From Haliscomenobacter sp041740695 (GTDB lineage Bacteria; Bacteroidota; Bacteroidia; Chitinophagales; Saprospiraceae), in the NCBI RefSeq assembly GCF_041740695.1, contig NZ_JBGSLK010000135.1, positions 1 through 64,000 on the forward strand: a stretch of 64,000 bases of DNA. Direction: 5' to 3'. The first letter of the stretch is position 1. The number at the start of each line of letters is the position of its first letter. Positions 17,201 through 25,724 of the stretch are shown here, piece after piece. The position numbers and the translations under genes are program-made. Under the pieces are notes generated by a model that had not been told where the DNA came from, did no database searches, and saw only the letters and a list, made by a program, of their open reading frames with translations.

Positions 17201-18932
17201 GAGCGCTGGCAATGCTTATCAAGTCACCATCCGTGACCTGCCTGAAGGCAAACACGATCTGATTGTGGTCGTGCGTGATGAGTGCGGCAACTTGAGCCTG
17301 CCCACGCGGATTCCATTCGAAATTCGCGACTTGAAAGGACCGGCACCGATTTGTATCAATGGCTTGAGCACCGACCTGATGTCGGATGGCAATGGTGGTG
17401 GGATGATTTCGGTATGGGCTACAGATTTTGTCGCTTCCAAAATTTACGATTGCAACGGACAAGGTCCTGAAACCCAAAACGGGCTTAAATTGGTGACCAA
17501 ATACTCCATCAACCGGGTAGGAGAAACGCCAAACGTTAAACAAACCGGGCTGAATTTTACCTGTGCTGACGCAGGTGTGACCATCAACGTAGAAATTCAC
17601 GCCTGGGATGAGGTGGGGAACCACGATTTTTGTGTCACGTACCTCCTCTTACAAGACAACCGCAAAGTGTGCCCAACAGGGGCCAGTTACACTGGCGAAA
17701 TCAGTGGTTTGGTCACTACACTTGATGCCGAGCCACTAGCTGGGGTCAATGTACAAATCAGCGGACAACAGGCCAATCAAACTCAAAACTCAGGTGCTAC
17801 TGGCAAATTCAACTTTGCTAAACTGCAATTAGGGGCTGATTTCACCATTACACCTCAATACGACAAAGCCCATTTGAATGGGGTGTCGACTTTTGACTTG
17901 GTGCAGATCCAAAAACACATCCTGGGAACTAAACTGCTGACGGATCCTTATCAAATCATTGCTGCGGATGTGAACAATTCCCGTACCATTACCACCATCG
18001 ACCTCATTCAGGTGCGGAAGTTGGTGCTGGGATTGGACGATCGATTCGCTTCGGTGCCTAGCTGGAAGTTCATCCCCGTTGCTTACAAGTTCCCCAACCC
18101 GAGCAACCCTTGGCAAGAAGAGTTTCCACAAGTGATCAACGTGAATGACCTGAAGGATAAAGCCAGCAGCGATTTTGTTGGCGTTAAAATGGGAGATGTG
18201 AACGGCAGTGCCACAAGCAGCTCCGCCACGGCTGGTACATTGCGCAGCAATCAGGCACTACACATCAAGGCTGAACGCCTCAATCAAACGGAACCCAACT
18301 TCAAAGCAGGAGAAAGTTTGACTGTGGCCCTGACCTCCGCAGAGCTGGCGGCTGTGCAAGGGTATCAATTTACCCTCAACTTTGATCCAAAACAGCTGCA
18401 ACTGGAGAACCTGGAGTACCGCAGCATCAAAGCCGAGAACCTGGGCGTTTTTGCCCCAGAAGGCAACATTACTTTAAGTTGGTACGAAAATGGAGTGCAG
18501 TTTGCGCCTGAACAAACCCTGTTGATCTTGCACTTTAAAGCAAAAACAGCGGGTAGTCTTTCCGAAGTTTTGCGCCTCAACAGCCGACGCACTCCTGCCG
18601 AAGCATATACCCATAGTGATGAAATCATCGGCGTACAGTTGGATTTGGGCAGCCCCCAAATTATTCCACTCGAAACATTGCTCCAACAAAATACGCCAAA
18701 CCCATTCAAGGATGAAACGATGATCGAGTTTAGTTTACCCGAGGCAACCCAAGCCACTTTGAGCATTCGGGATGTAGCGGGGCGCTTGTTGTGGTCGAAC
18801 AGCAGTTTGTTTGCAAAAGGAAACAATCGGATCAACATCAAAGCAGAAGCCCTGCAAGGCAATGGGGTACTTTATTATACCCTGGACGCAGCTGGCTTCA
18901 CTGCAACACGTAAGATGATTATACTGGATTGA
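14268..18932 (+). CDS. Giant T9SS-secreted protein with dockerin-like and cohesin-like domains
   Basis: 1554 residues from ATG 14268; an N-terminal hydrophobic segment follows (about 16-36). The long central part is a series of Cys-rich Ig-like/HYR-type modules with repeated acidic motifs such as DGVDYDGDGK and DKDRDGDEEF. Near the end: a carboxypeptidase-regulatory-like domain (about 1140-1190), two dockerin-like calcium repeats (DVNNSRTITTIDLIQVRK, about 1195-1262), a cohesin-like beta domain (YQFTLNFDPKQLQLE, about 1340-1445) and a type A T9SS sorting domain (NTPNPFKDETMIEFSLPE to the C-terminus). It is probably an outer-surface adhesin or scaffold. Identity as T9SS cargo is strong; function is not known. 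Confidence 0.88.
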   Translation: MKKWLPKLSSAAPATMYGITFLLLLPFFIQHAWVKNPRVASAVAPNSVPKISVKKKTSSNSIACLDEVRITLGADCAFKVTPNIVAEYNAIDCNPDGMELLITDKSGKAVANNRLTGEHAGQRLKYFLSHPICNPEGCWGIIAVEDKNMPRVDLAQFDTTPVICSKIEYLLNNPKTIGHTTRTSSPRQLIPGTLLNYAEVEDNVPNLGIVKFANCDPDCPLTIKWSDRLIVYGCDSLANNGLYARIFRTWVATNCLGKFIDTVQTINVCRPAVSDFYFNGPDTLGYDRVVTYASCTPNKALIRRIDVTPFAIKKRGLSGTVTDTMFLDKQPCNYSMQIKDQEFPICEEKGLKIDRQIYVFDWCNGGVVDTFHVLIKIGDFEAPKISMPHHPIELSTGPINCEASIPVTVKGLKDALGIDVIDNCFLSNLSVKVKSEDLYTKGFLVATKGPGEPWFEHIYPTTNGVLSGLNPGRHWVIIDAFDACYNSVKDSVIITVADRISPIMVINDQLNVSLSNGLNSIRGYAKACVGDINEGSSDNCILKWMKVRRSVPEACVLSFIGKGYDSNNNGKLDPLPADGDWTEADGVDYDGDGKLASFGETFVLTEDGKLLTPLLPCAEFFCCDLAAKVTVELWGEDNSGNRNFAWAEILLEDKIAPRCAAPYDATIYCTDKCIGSIDDPIAMNSCFGDVIVLSGNDCENNIDTTYKVIKKLKCGVGTIERIWTITKQSSKGPMSTTCTQIIKVLPVHEYNICFPKDADQKTCAKPLVDSLIRNELACDLLTVNVIDKRYDASDDECYKIFRTYTVLNWCAYDDRCGDPMSVDHVYLVDRAAFNNYGKAPIYVLVRDKDRDGDEEFWLSQNLTPAENTDIRFTPAYCPDAYLGSEFGRPVGEYFHSFMYTQIIKVYDEERPLVTIPKLDKIPTRTTDCKADAIINFTAKDNCTDKVELERAQLMVAPFQTLDPGLMIPFSSPRWVIRESAGNAYQVTIRDLPEGKHDLIVVVRDECGNLSLPTRIPFEIRDLKGPAPICINGLSTDLMSDGNGGGMISVWATDFVASKIYDCNGQGPETQNGLKLVTKYSINRVGETPNVKQTGLNFTCADAGVTINVEIHAWDEVGNHDFCVTYLLLQDNRKVCPTGASYTGEISGLVTTLDAEPLAGVNVQISGQQANQTQNSGATGKFNFAKLQLGADFTITPQYDKAHLNGVSTFDLVQIQKHILGTKLLTDPYQIIAADVNNSRTITTIDLIQVRKLVLGLDDRFASVPSWKFIPVAYKFPNPSNPWQEEFPQVINVNDLKDKASSDFVGVKMGDVNGSATSSSATAGTLRSNQALHIKAERLNQTEPNFKAGESLTVALTSAELAAVQGYQFTLNFDPKQLQLENLEYRSIKAENLGVFAPEGNITLSWYENGVQFAPEQTLLILHFKAKTAGSLSEVLRLNSRRTPAEAYTHSDEIIGVQLDLGSPQIIPLETLLQQNTPNPFKDETMIEFSLPEATQATLSIRDVAGRLLWSNSSLFAKGNNRINIKAEALQGNGVLYYTLDAAGFTATRKMIILD

Positions 18933-18965
18933 TTGCTTTTTAGAGCTTGTTTAGATAAAAAGAGG

Positions 18966-19002
18966 AAGTGGGGAGAAAAATGTACGTTTTTCTCCCCACT
19001 TT
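18966..19002. terminator. Strong intrinsic terminator after the T9SS gene
   Basis: A perfect 15-bp stem (AAGTGGGGAGAAAAA, 18966-18980, with 18987-19001) around loop TGTACG. It begins 34 bases after the stop codon; the arm itself provides a T-run on each strand. Confidence 0.75.
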
Positions 19003-19101
19003 GTATTATACTTGTTGAATTACTTGTATTTTTCTTTGTGAGGTATGTTTCTGCCCCTAATCTGGTCATCCCAAGCGGGGTATAAATTCCAAAAAAATAG
19101 T

Positions 19102-19286
19102 ATGGACCAAGCAACGATAGAAGAGTACATCTCCTTACTCTGCGACAATTACTAGATTCCTTGTACCGCATTGAAACTTTTTTACTGCTCGATGCTGCCG
19201 AACGTTTGGATCATTTCCTGGAAGCCCAACCTGAGCTGGCTCAGTGGAACCACTCAATGTACTGGCTTCGTTTATTGGGATTTTAG
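19102..19286 (+). pseudogene. Frameshifted remnant of a small gene
   Basis: ATG 19102 opens MDQATIEEYISLL and meets a stop after 17 codons. In the +1 frame the reading continues smoothly as LRQLLDSLYRIETFLLLDAAER and then LDHFLEAQPELAQWNH, with a stop at 19284-19286. Joined, the two pieces give one amphipathic helical polypeptide of about 60 residues, more coherent than chance. No family is recognised. The rest of the 18933-19348 gap holds the terminator above and nothing else identifiable. Confidence 0.4.
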
Positions 19287-19348
19287 AGGTGCACGTGAGC
19301 AGAATACGGAAGAAGAAGGGGAAGAAAAATTTGAATCCTTAGAGGATA

Positions 19349-20848
19349 TTACAATTGCCAATGAATCAGCTCTGTTGCAATCGCCCGATCGTTCGCCAAT
19401 CTGGGCACTTTATTCTGCCCGCCCAACTTGCCCTGACTTTTCATGTACTCCCGGAAGGCATCCCTGCGCAGAGGAGTAATTACCAAAGGCTTGAGGATAT
19501 TTCCTACGATCAAATCCTCGTAATAGATATTTTGCTGGATCATCAGTTCGTCCAAACGGGCAGCAAAAGCGGGTAAATTTTCAGGGATTTGGTCAAATTC
19601 TACTAGCCATTCGTGATAAGGAAACCCACCACTGGGAGGGTTTACTTGTGGTGCTACGGTAAATTCAACTACTTTAACCCCTTGTTCTTTGCACACTTGC
19701 AGCATGGCCTCTTCTACCTCTTTGCCAATCACGTGTTCGCCAAAGGCCGAGATGAAGTGTTTGATGCGCCCACTGACGACCAAACGATGTGGATTGGTGG
19801 AAACAAACTGTACCGTATCTCCGAGATTATAACCCCAAAGCCCAGCATTGTTGTTGATGATGAGGGCATAATTCACCCCTGGTTGCACATCTTTGAGCCA
19901 AAGCCGGGTTGGATTTTCGCTGAAAATTTCGTCGGCTGGCACAAATTCAAAAAAGATGCCTGATGCTGAGTTGAGCAAGAGCCCCGGCTCGCTTTGGTTA
20001 TCCTGAAAAGCAATGAAGCCCTCCGAGGCCGGGTAAGTTTCCACACTAGGAATACTTGCACCTACCAGTTCTTCCAATTTGGCGCGATAAGGTTCATAAT
20101 TGACTCCACCATACACAAAGACCGAAAAATTGGGGAAAATATCCAACACCCTTTTTTTGCCCGAACGTTCAAGCAAACGCTCGTAATACATTTGCACCCA
20201 GGGCGGGATACCACTGATGAGGGTCATGTTTTGACTGAGGGTTTCCGTAACAATTTTGTCCAGTTTGGTTTCCCAGTCTTCGATGCAGTTGGTTTCGTAA
20301 CTCGGTAGTTGGCTACTACGCAGCCACGCGGGGATCATGTGATTGGAGATACCCGACAAACGCCCTGTGGGAATGCCCGCTGTTTCGCTCAACTCTGGAC
20401 TACCGGAAAGAAAAATCACTTTACCATCCAGCCAGGTACCATTTCCGGTTTGAGCAAAATAATTAAACAAGGCATTGCGCGCCGAGCCAAAATGATTGGG
20501 AATGCTGTCTTTGGAAATCGGAATGTACTTGACGCCAGAGGTAGTGCCCGAGGTTTTGGCAAAATAAGCTGGCTTGCCTCGCCACAAGACATCACTTTCT
20601 CCCGCTTTGATGCGTTCTATGTAGGGTTTGATGCCTTCGTAGTCGCGAATGGGTACCCGTTCAATGTAATTCTGGTAACTGCGAATCTGTTCAAACCCAT
20701 GGGCTTTGCCAAAAGCAGTAGTTTTGCCTACTTCGATCAAATGTTTAAAAATTTGTTCTTGCTCCTGCACAGCATGAGCGGACCAACGCTGGATGTCGCG
20801 GGCAATTTTGTTGGCAAAAGGTCTGATAATCCTGGAACGAAACCCCAT
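19349..20848 (-). CDS. GH3 auxin-responsive promoter family protein (acyl-adenylating fold), paralogue 1
   Basis: 499 residues over the full length of the GH3 family. These enzymes share the firefly-luciferase/ANL fold and conjugate carboxylic acids to amino acids through an acyl-adenylate. Visible signatures are AKTSGTTSGVKYIPIS (phosphate loop, about 98-113), YPASEGFIAFQ, WGYNLGDTVQF and GRIKHFISAFGEHV, the last marking the hinge to the mobile C-terminal domain. The bacterial substrate is unknown; auxin itself is not implied. A second paralogue is at 31118. The 5' end is 22 bases from palindrome copy P1. Confidence 0.88.
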   Translation of the reverse strand: MGFRSRIIRPFANKIARDIQRWSAHAVQEQEQIFKHLIEVGKTTAFGKAHGFEQIRSYQNYIERVPIRDYEGIKPYIERIKAGESDVLWRGKPAYFAKTSGTTSGVKYIPISKDSIPNHFGSARNALFNYFAQTGNGTWLDGKVIFLSGSPELSETAGIPTGRLSGISNHMIPAWLRSSQLPSYETNCIEDWETKLDKIVTETLSQNMTLISGIPPWVQMYYERLLERSGKKRVLDIFPNFSVFVYGGVNYEPYRAKLEELVGASIPSVETYPASEGFIAFQDNQSEPGLLLNSASGIFFEFVPADEIFSENPTRLWLKDVQPGVNYALIINNNAGLWGYNLGDTVQFVSTNPHRLVVSGRIKHFISAFGEHVIGKEVEEAMLQVCKEQGVKVVEFTVAPQVNPPSGGFPYHEWLVEFDQIPENLPAFAARLDELMIQQNIYYEDLIVGNILKPLVITPLRRDAFREYMKSQGKLGGQNKVPRLANDRAIATELIHWQL

Positions 20849-20870
20849 TTTGATGCAAGTCTATTATAGG

Positions 20871-20990
20871 TAGTGGGGCAAAAATAAGTGCTCATTTTTC
20901 TTGAGCCAAAGGATCAGATAAGGCACTTGAAATGAACCGTTTACTTATTTGATCCTTTGGCAAAATGAGCACTTATTTTTTTATCGCCCC
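20871..20990 (+). repeat. 120-bp palindromic element, copy P1
   Basis: It runs from TAGTGGGGCAAAAATAAGTG to CACTTATTTTTTTATCGCCCC, and almost the whole length folds back on itself (arms of about 50 bases, centre near GAACCGTTTAC). Three more copies lie at 44778-44897, 57929-58048 (reversed) and 61643-61763. This copy fills the space between the divergent GH3 and PKD-protein genes. Confidence 0.92.
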
Positions 20991-21169
20991 TAAGTCGAGC
21001 AAAAATAAGTTTTTACAGGGTTTTCGATGGAATCATTTTTTTGCTTTGCTTTTTGGCAGAAAAATTAACATAAAATGATCCAAAAATCCGTCAAACAATA
21101 TATACGCCACTTATATGAAATAAAAAAATGTGCTTTCTTTGCGTTACTCTTAAGGACTACTGAAAAATA

Positions 21170-21198
21170 TTGGCCTAGCTTATCCTGTTCAATCTTTG
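21170..21198 (+). promoter_or_regulatory. Probable promoter of the type B T9SS protein
   Basis: TTG (21170-21172), 18 bases, AATCTTTG (21191-21198), one mismatch to TAnnTTTG, 28 bases before ATG 21227. The stretch from 20991 to 21169 is AT-rich with no gene. Confidence 0.45.
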
Positions 21199-21226
21199 CA
21201 CCATTACGCAATAAAACCCATGAATC

Positions 21227-24200
21227 ATGTCACTGAAACTTGTTTCAAGCATCTTAGTCTTGATGGCTGCCTCGTTTGTTGTTAAAGCTCAAACTGTACA
21301 AATTACAGTACTCAATGGGGCAGAGGTCCGATGTGTTGCCGACAGTGTAGTAGAAGTTCAAATCACGCCCAACCCAAGTCTGGATTTGCGCAACATCACC
21401 CTCAACTGGGGTGACGGCACTGCTCCAGTCACCATCGCCAAGGGCGACTCCTTGATTTTGCGCCACAAATACAACACCAGCCAATACCTCGATGAATGTG
21501 CCTACGCCTGTCCATTGGGCGATGTAGGTGGTTTTTGTGTACAGGTCACCGTTCTGGCTACCTATTCCAACAGCGTACCCGAAAACGTGAGTAAGTTTTT
21601 AACCTACAAAATGCCCCCCCGACCCCAGATCTTGATCAACTCCAATAATGTCGTTTGTACCGGCAATGAAGTTCAGTTCAACAACCAAAGCTGCCCCAGC
21701 AATGACATGGAGATGCAGTTTACCTGGGATTTTGGGGATGGGAATACCAGTACAGAAAAAAGTCCCAAACATACCTATGCGGATCTGGGGAATCGTACCG
21801 TAAAACTCACGGCTAAAAATACCTGCGGCACCGAAAGCATCGAGCAACCCATTCGGGTTCTGGGCGAACCGATGGCTGTAGCCGAAGCCGACTCTGGGGT
21901 AATCGAAGTGGCTGCCGACCGCTATGTATTGTGTTTGTCGCAAGGAAGTATTGTACGACTGAATGGTATGGGGACCACAAATGCCAGCTTGTACACCTGG
22001 TCTATCTCCGGTGCTGGGCGGACTCAATGGGTCAATGGCAACAACCGCAGCGAAATCGTTCGCTTGGACATCATCGACCCCGGCACCTATACGATTACTT
22101 TGACGGCTAACAATGCCTGTGACCGTCCCAGCCGTAAAGTATTGACCATTGAAGCTAAAGCTGCGGAAGCGCTGCTGCCGCTAAGATTACAAGAGGATGG
22201 CTGTATTTCGCTGAACTACCGCCCCGATCCGTTCAACATGAATGCCTCTTACAAAATCAATGGCATTGATGTGGCCGTCGCCAATTTTCCAACTACTCTA
22301 CCCGCCACTACCTTGCCCTACATCGTCGAAGTGCGCCTCAACAACGAATGTGGCAACCAAATGCGTGTGGATACCTTTTTTGTGCTTCAACCCGAAAATG
22401 TCAGCATTTCTGCCCCTAGCAAAGACACCACCGTATGTGAACGGACCTCCGCTATAACGCTCAGTGCTGGCCCTTTTGGCGGGCGTTGGGTCGGGAGCAA
22501 CATCAGTCGGCAGGGCAATCGGGATGTATTCAACACCAATCAAGCTGGCGTTTTTCCCCTGATTTATGTGCGAGGCACCGGAGCTTGTGAGCGTCGGGAC
22601 ACTGTGCAGATAACCGTAGAAGAAAACGTGCGACTGAACATTCGCCCCCAAACGGATGAGTGCCTCGATTTTGATTACACCACCATCCCTCAAATCAATA
22701 AAGCACTGTATAGCCTCAATGGAGCTCCCATCACCACTTTCCCAGTCCCCATTACGGTTAGCACCAATCGAGATGTGTATACTGTTGTGGCTACTTTGGA
22801 AAATACTTGTGGTCGCCAGGAATCCCGTGATACCTTCGTGGTCACGGGCGCATTGCCAGTGGGGATCACCCAACCACTGCTGCCGCTGAATCAGGTGTGT
22901 CAAGGCGATACGGCGCGTAGCCTGGCAGCACTACCTGCTGGAGGGGAATTCCGGGGAGATCAAGTCATTCAGGTTGGTTCCGGGTTCGCTTTTAATCCGG
23001 TCAATACTGGTACTTTTCCGGTAATCTATGTGCGTGGAGTGGGCAGTTGTGAGCGCCGCGACACCACTACTTTTGAGGTGCAGGCCAAAGTTGTCCTGCG
23101 CCTGACACCCCAACAGGACGAGTGCAACCAGATCAGCTATACGCCCAACCCCATCATTCCCAATGCGGTGTACACTGTGAATGGGGTAAGAGCACCCACT
23201 TTTCCGCTGGATTTGGGGGCGACCAGTGCGCCTTATGTGGTTGAAGCTACCTTGACAGATGTCTGTGGCACCCAAGTGATAACGGATACCTTTTTTGTAC
23301 GCACGCCGGACCCTTTGCAGATTACCAGCCCTGCCCGGGATACTTCGGTGTGTGAAAGTTCTGGTTCCTTCAACCTGGAAGTATCTGCTGCGGGAGGTAC
23401 CTGGCAAGATACCCGCTTCATAAGCAGCAATGCCGGGCGATTTAGTTTTGACCCTCAGGAAGCAGGTTCGTTTAAAATCATTTACAACAATGGCACCGGA
23501 ACTTGTGCACAACAAGATTCCGTGATCATTGATGTACAAAGGGTTACCCTGGAAGCCCGTGCTAGTGATGTTTGTTTCAATTCAGCAACGCCCCTGCAAG
23601 GTCTACCCTTGGGTGGAAGCTGGAGCTCAACAACTTGCCCGGGATGTATTGTGGGTGATAATTTTGACGCCCGCCAATTGAGTGCCCCGACCGATTCGGT
23701 AGCGGTGTTTTATACCGTGGTCAATCCCATTGGCTGTCGCAATACCGACACGGCTTATGTAAGCGTTACGCGACCACAGGCGGGGTTTCAGCCCCAGGGC
23801 GATTTGTGCTCGAATCTATTGATTCAAATTGACCTGAGTGGCACCACAGCGGAACGCTCCCGTTGGTTGTTGGGAAATATTCCCTTGGATCCACCGCCCT
23901 TTCAGTTTATCCCAGCTGGCGACCAGCAGATCACCCAAATTGCCATCATTGGCACTTGTGCAGACACTTTGACCCAAACACTGACCGTCATTGCACCACC
24001 ACCTTCGGCTGCTTTTACGCCCAGTGAGGATGAAGGTTGCTCGCCTTTCAGCGTGAGCTTCCGACCCAATGAGCCACAACGCGATGGGCTGACTTATACC
24101 TGGAATTTTGGCCGCTCGACAACTGACTCCCTGGCGATTTATTTGCCCGATTCCAGTTATGTGTACACCAACGACAGCAGCCGGATCATCAATTATACGG

Positions 24201-25555
24201 TTGCGCTCAATATTGTGAACCAATGTGGTTCGAGCAAGGAGGAACGTACCGTAAGTGTATTTCCTTTCCCAACCGCGCTGATTGGCCTGGACTCGCTGAG
24301 CAATCAGTGTTCTCCGGTTACTGCTACCATCACTAATCGTTCTACGGGTGCCCCTGAAGCTTGCTTTTGGGATTTTGGCAATGGTATTCGCGATAGTACT
24401 TGCCGCAATGTATTTGTTCAGAAGTACGTGGCAGACACCACCACGCTCCAGTATTTGATCAAACTGGAAGTAAGCAACCTTTGTGGGGTCTCGATGGATA
24501 CTTTCCAACTCACGGTTACTTCTCCCGGGGTGCAGGCCTTTTTTAGCTTGGATGATTACAACATTTGCCCCAACAAACCCATCCAGTTTCGGGACGCCTC
24601 TGCGCCATTGCCCAGTAGAGTATTCTGGAAGTTTGGAGATGGTGGCGTTTCACAAGACCCCAACCCAACCTATGTTTACCGAGATTCAGATACCACCCTT
24701 ACCGTAACCCTGATTGCCCGAACGGGCTGTGGTTATGATTCACTCAGTCGGGTTGTCAATGTCCAGTCTCTGCCCGAGGTCAATTTTGCTACCGAGCGCT
24801 ACGCCTGTGAAGGCCAGCCAACCCAATTTCTCAACCGATCGGATGAACGGGCGGCTTTTCGCTGGAACTTTGGTGATGGACAAATTGATTCAGTGTCCTA
24901 TTCTCCACAACACAGTTACCAATCGGGGGGCGATATGGTCAATGTCAGCCTGACCATCAAAGATTTTCCAAATGGTTGTGAAAATACCATCAGCAAACCC
25001 ATCCTGGTCCGCACCAAACCTACCGCGGAGTTTGTGGTCAATGGGGATACTACCGGTTGTGCACCCTTTACTGTCATCCTGCAAAACCTCTCCCGTGGTG
25101 CCAACCGTTGGGAATGGGATTTGGGCAACAACGAACGCTCGGAACTGGAAAACCCGGGGACGGTTTTCAGCGCAGGCTCCTACGATATTACCCTGATTGC
25201 CAGTTATGAAAATACCTGTCGGGACACCTTCCGCCTCGACGACGCCATCAATGCCGACGACTGCGGCGTGTTTATCCCCAATGTATTTTCACCCAATGGC
25301 GACGGCAAAAACGACTTTTTTACCCTTTACGGTGGCCCATTTAGCGCCACCAAAATTCGCATGATGCGCATTTACACCCGCTGGGGGGAGATGATTTTTG
25401 AAAGAAAAGACTTTGACATGGACAACTTGAGTGGTTGGGATGGCCGCATCAAGGGCGATGTGCCAATTCCTGGAGTGTATGTCTATTGGATTGAAATTGA
25501 GCAGTTGGGCGGACAAACGAAAATGTATAAGGGGGATGTGGTGTTGATGAGGTGA
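21227..25555 (+). CDS. Giant PKD-domain surface protein with gliding-motility type B T9SS sorting domain
   Basis: 1442 residues with a signal peptide (1-21, ending VKAQ). PKD-type modules are marked by LNWGDGT (near 63), TWDFGDGNTS (near 168), TWNFGR (near 960), CFWDFGNG (near 1046), FWKFGDGG (near 1135) and RWNFGDGQ (near 1213). Between them lies a block of about three repeats of 152 residues (Cys anchors near 404, 557 and 708) with the refrain YVRGTGACERRDT/YVRGVGSCERRDT. The C-terminus VFIPNVFSPNGDGKNDFF onward is a type B (CHU_C) sorting domain. Likely a cell-surface adhesin; ligand unknown. Confidence 0.9.
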   Translation: MSLKLVSSILVLMAASFVVKAQTVQITVLNGAEVRCVADSVVEVQITPNPSLDLRNITLNWGDGTAPVTIAKGDSLILRHKYNTSQYLDECAYACPLGDVGGFCVQVTVLATYSNSVPENVSKFLTYKMPPRPQILINSNNVVCTGNEVQFNNQSCPSNDMEMQFTWDFGDGNTSTEKSPKHTYADLGNRTVKLTAKNTCGTESIEQPIRVLGEPMAVAEADSGVIEVAADRYVLCLSQGSIVRLNGMGTTNASLYTWSISGAGRTQWVNGNNRSEIVRLDIIDPGTYTITLTANNACDRPSRKVLTIEAKAAEALLPLRLQEDGCISLNYRPDPFNMNASYKINGIDVAVANFPTTLPATTLPYIVEVRLNNECGNQMRVDTFFVLQPENVSISAPSKDTTVCERTSAITLSAGPFGGRWVGSNISRQGNRDVFNTNQAGVFPLIYVRGTGACERRDTVQITVEENVRLNIRPQTDECLDFDYTTIPQINKALYSLNGAPITTFPVPITVSTNRDVYTVVATLENTCGRQESRDTFVVTGALPVGITQPLLPLNQVCQGDTARSLAALPAGGEFRGDQVIQVGSGFAFNPVNTGTFPVIYVRGVGSCERRDTTTFEVQAKVVLRLTPQQDECNQISYTPNPIIPNAVYTVNGVRAPTFPLDLGATSAPYVVEATLTDVCGTQVITDTFFVRTPDPLQITSPARDTSVCESSGSFNLEVSAAGGTWQDTRFISSNAGRFSFDPQEAGSFKIIYNNGTGTCAQQDSVIIDVQRVTLEARASDVCFNSATPLQGLPLGGSWSSTTCPGCIVGDNFDARQLSAPTDSVAVFYTVVNPIGCRNTDTAYVSVTRPQAGFQPQGDLCSNLLIQIDLSGTTAERSRWLLGNIPLDPPPFQFIPAGDQQITQIAIIGTCADTLTQTLTVIAPPPSAAFTPSEDEGCSPFSVSFRPNEPQRDGLTYTWNFGRSTTDSLAIYLPDSSYVYTNDSSRIINYTVALNIVNQCGSSKEERTVSVFPFPTALIGLDSLSNQCSPVTATITNRSTGAPEACFWDFGNGIRDSTCRNVFVQKYVADTTTLQYLIKLEVSNLCGVSMDTFQLTVTSPGVQAFFSLDDYNICPNKPIQFRDASAPLPSRVFWKFGDGGVSQDPNPTYVYRDSDTTLTVTLIARTGCGYDSLSRVVNVQSLPEVNFATERYACEGQPTQFLNRSDERAAFRWNFGDGQIDSVSYSPQHSYQSGGDMVNVSLTIKDFPNGCENTISKPILVRTKPTAEFVVNGDTTGCAPFTVILQNLSRGANRWEWDLGNNERSELENPGTVFSAGSYDITLIASYENTCRDTFRLDDAINADDCGVFIPNVFSPNGDGKNDFFTLYGGPFSATKIRMMRIYTRWGEMIFERKDFDMDNLSGWDGRIKGDVPIPGVYVYWIEIEQLGGQTKMYKGDVVLMR

Positions 25556-25659
25556 TGGGATTGGAATTCCGAATTTTGCCGAATTTTGCCGATTTCTGAA
25601 TTTCTTTTTGGTATACTTTTGCAATGTATTAGTTGATTGACAAATTATGGAATCAAAAA

Positions 25660-25694
25660 GGCTCCAGCTGGTTATGAGACAACCAACCAGAGCC
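25660..25694 (+). terminator. Weak hairpin between the PKD protein and lipoprotein genes
   Basis: GGCT...CTGGTT (25660-25673) pairs with AACCAGAGCC (25685-25694) around an A-rich loop. There is no strong T-run, so it may be a processing or attenuation hairpin rather than a true terminator. Confidence 0.4.
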
Positions 25695-25724
25695 AATTAT
25701 TTAACTTAATAAATCATTGCAAAG

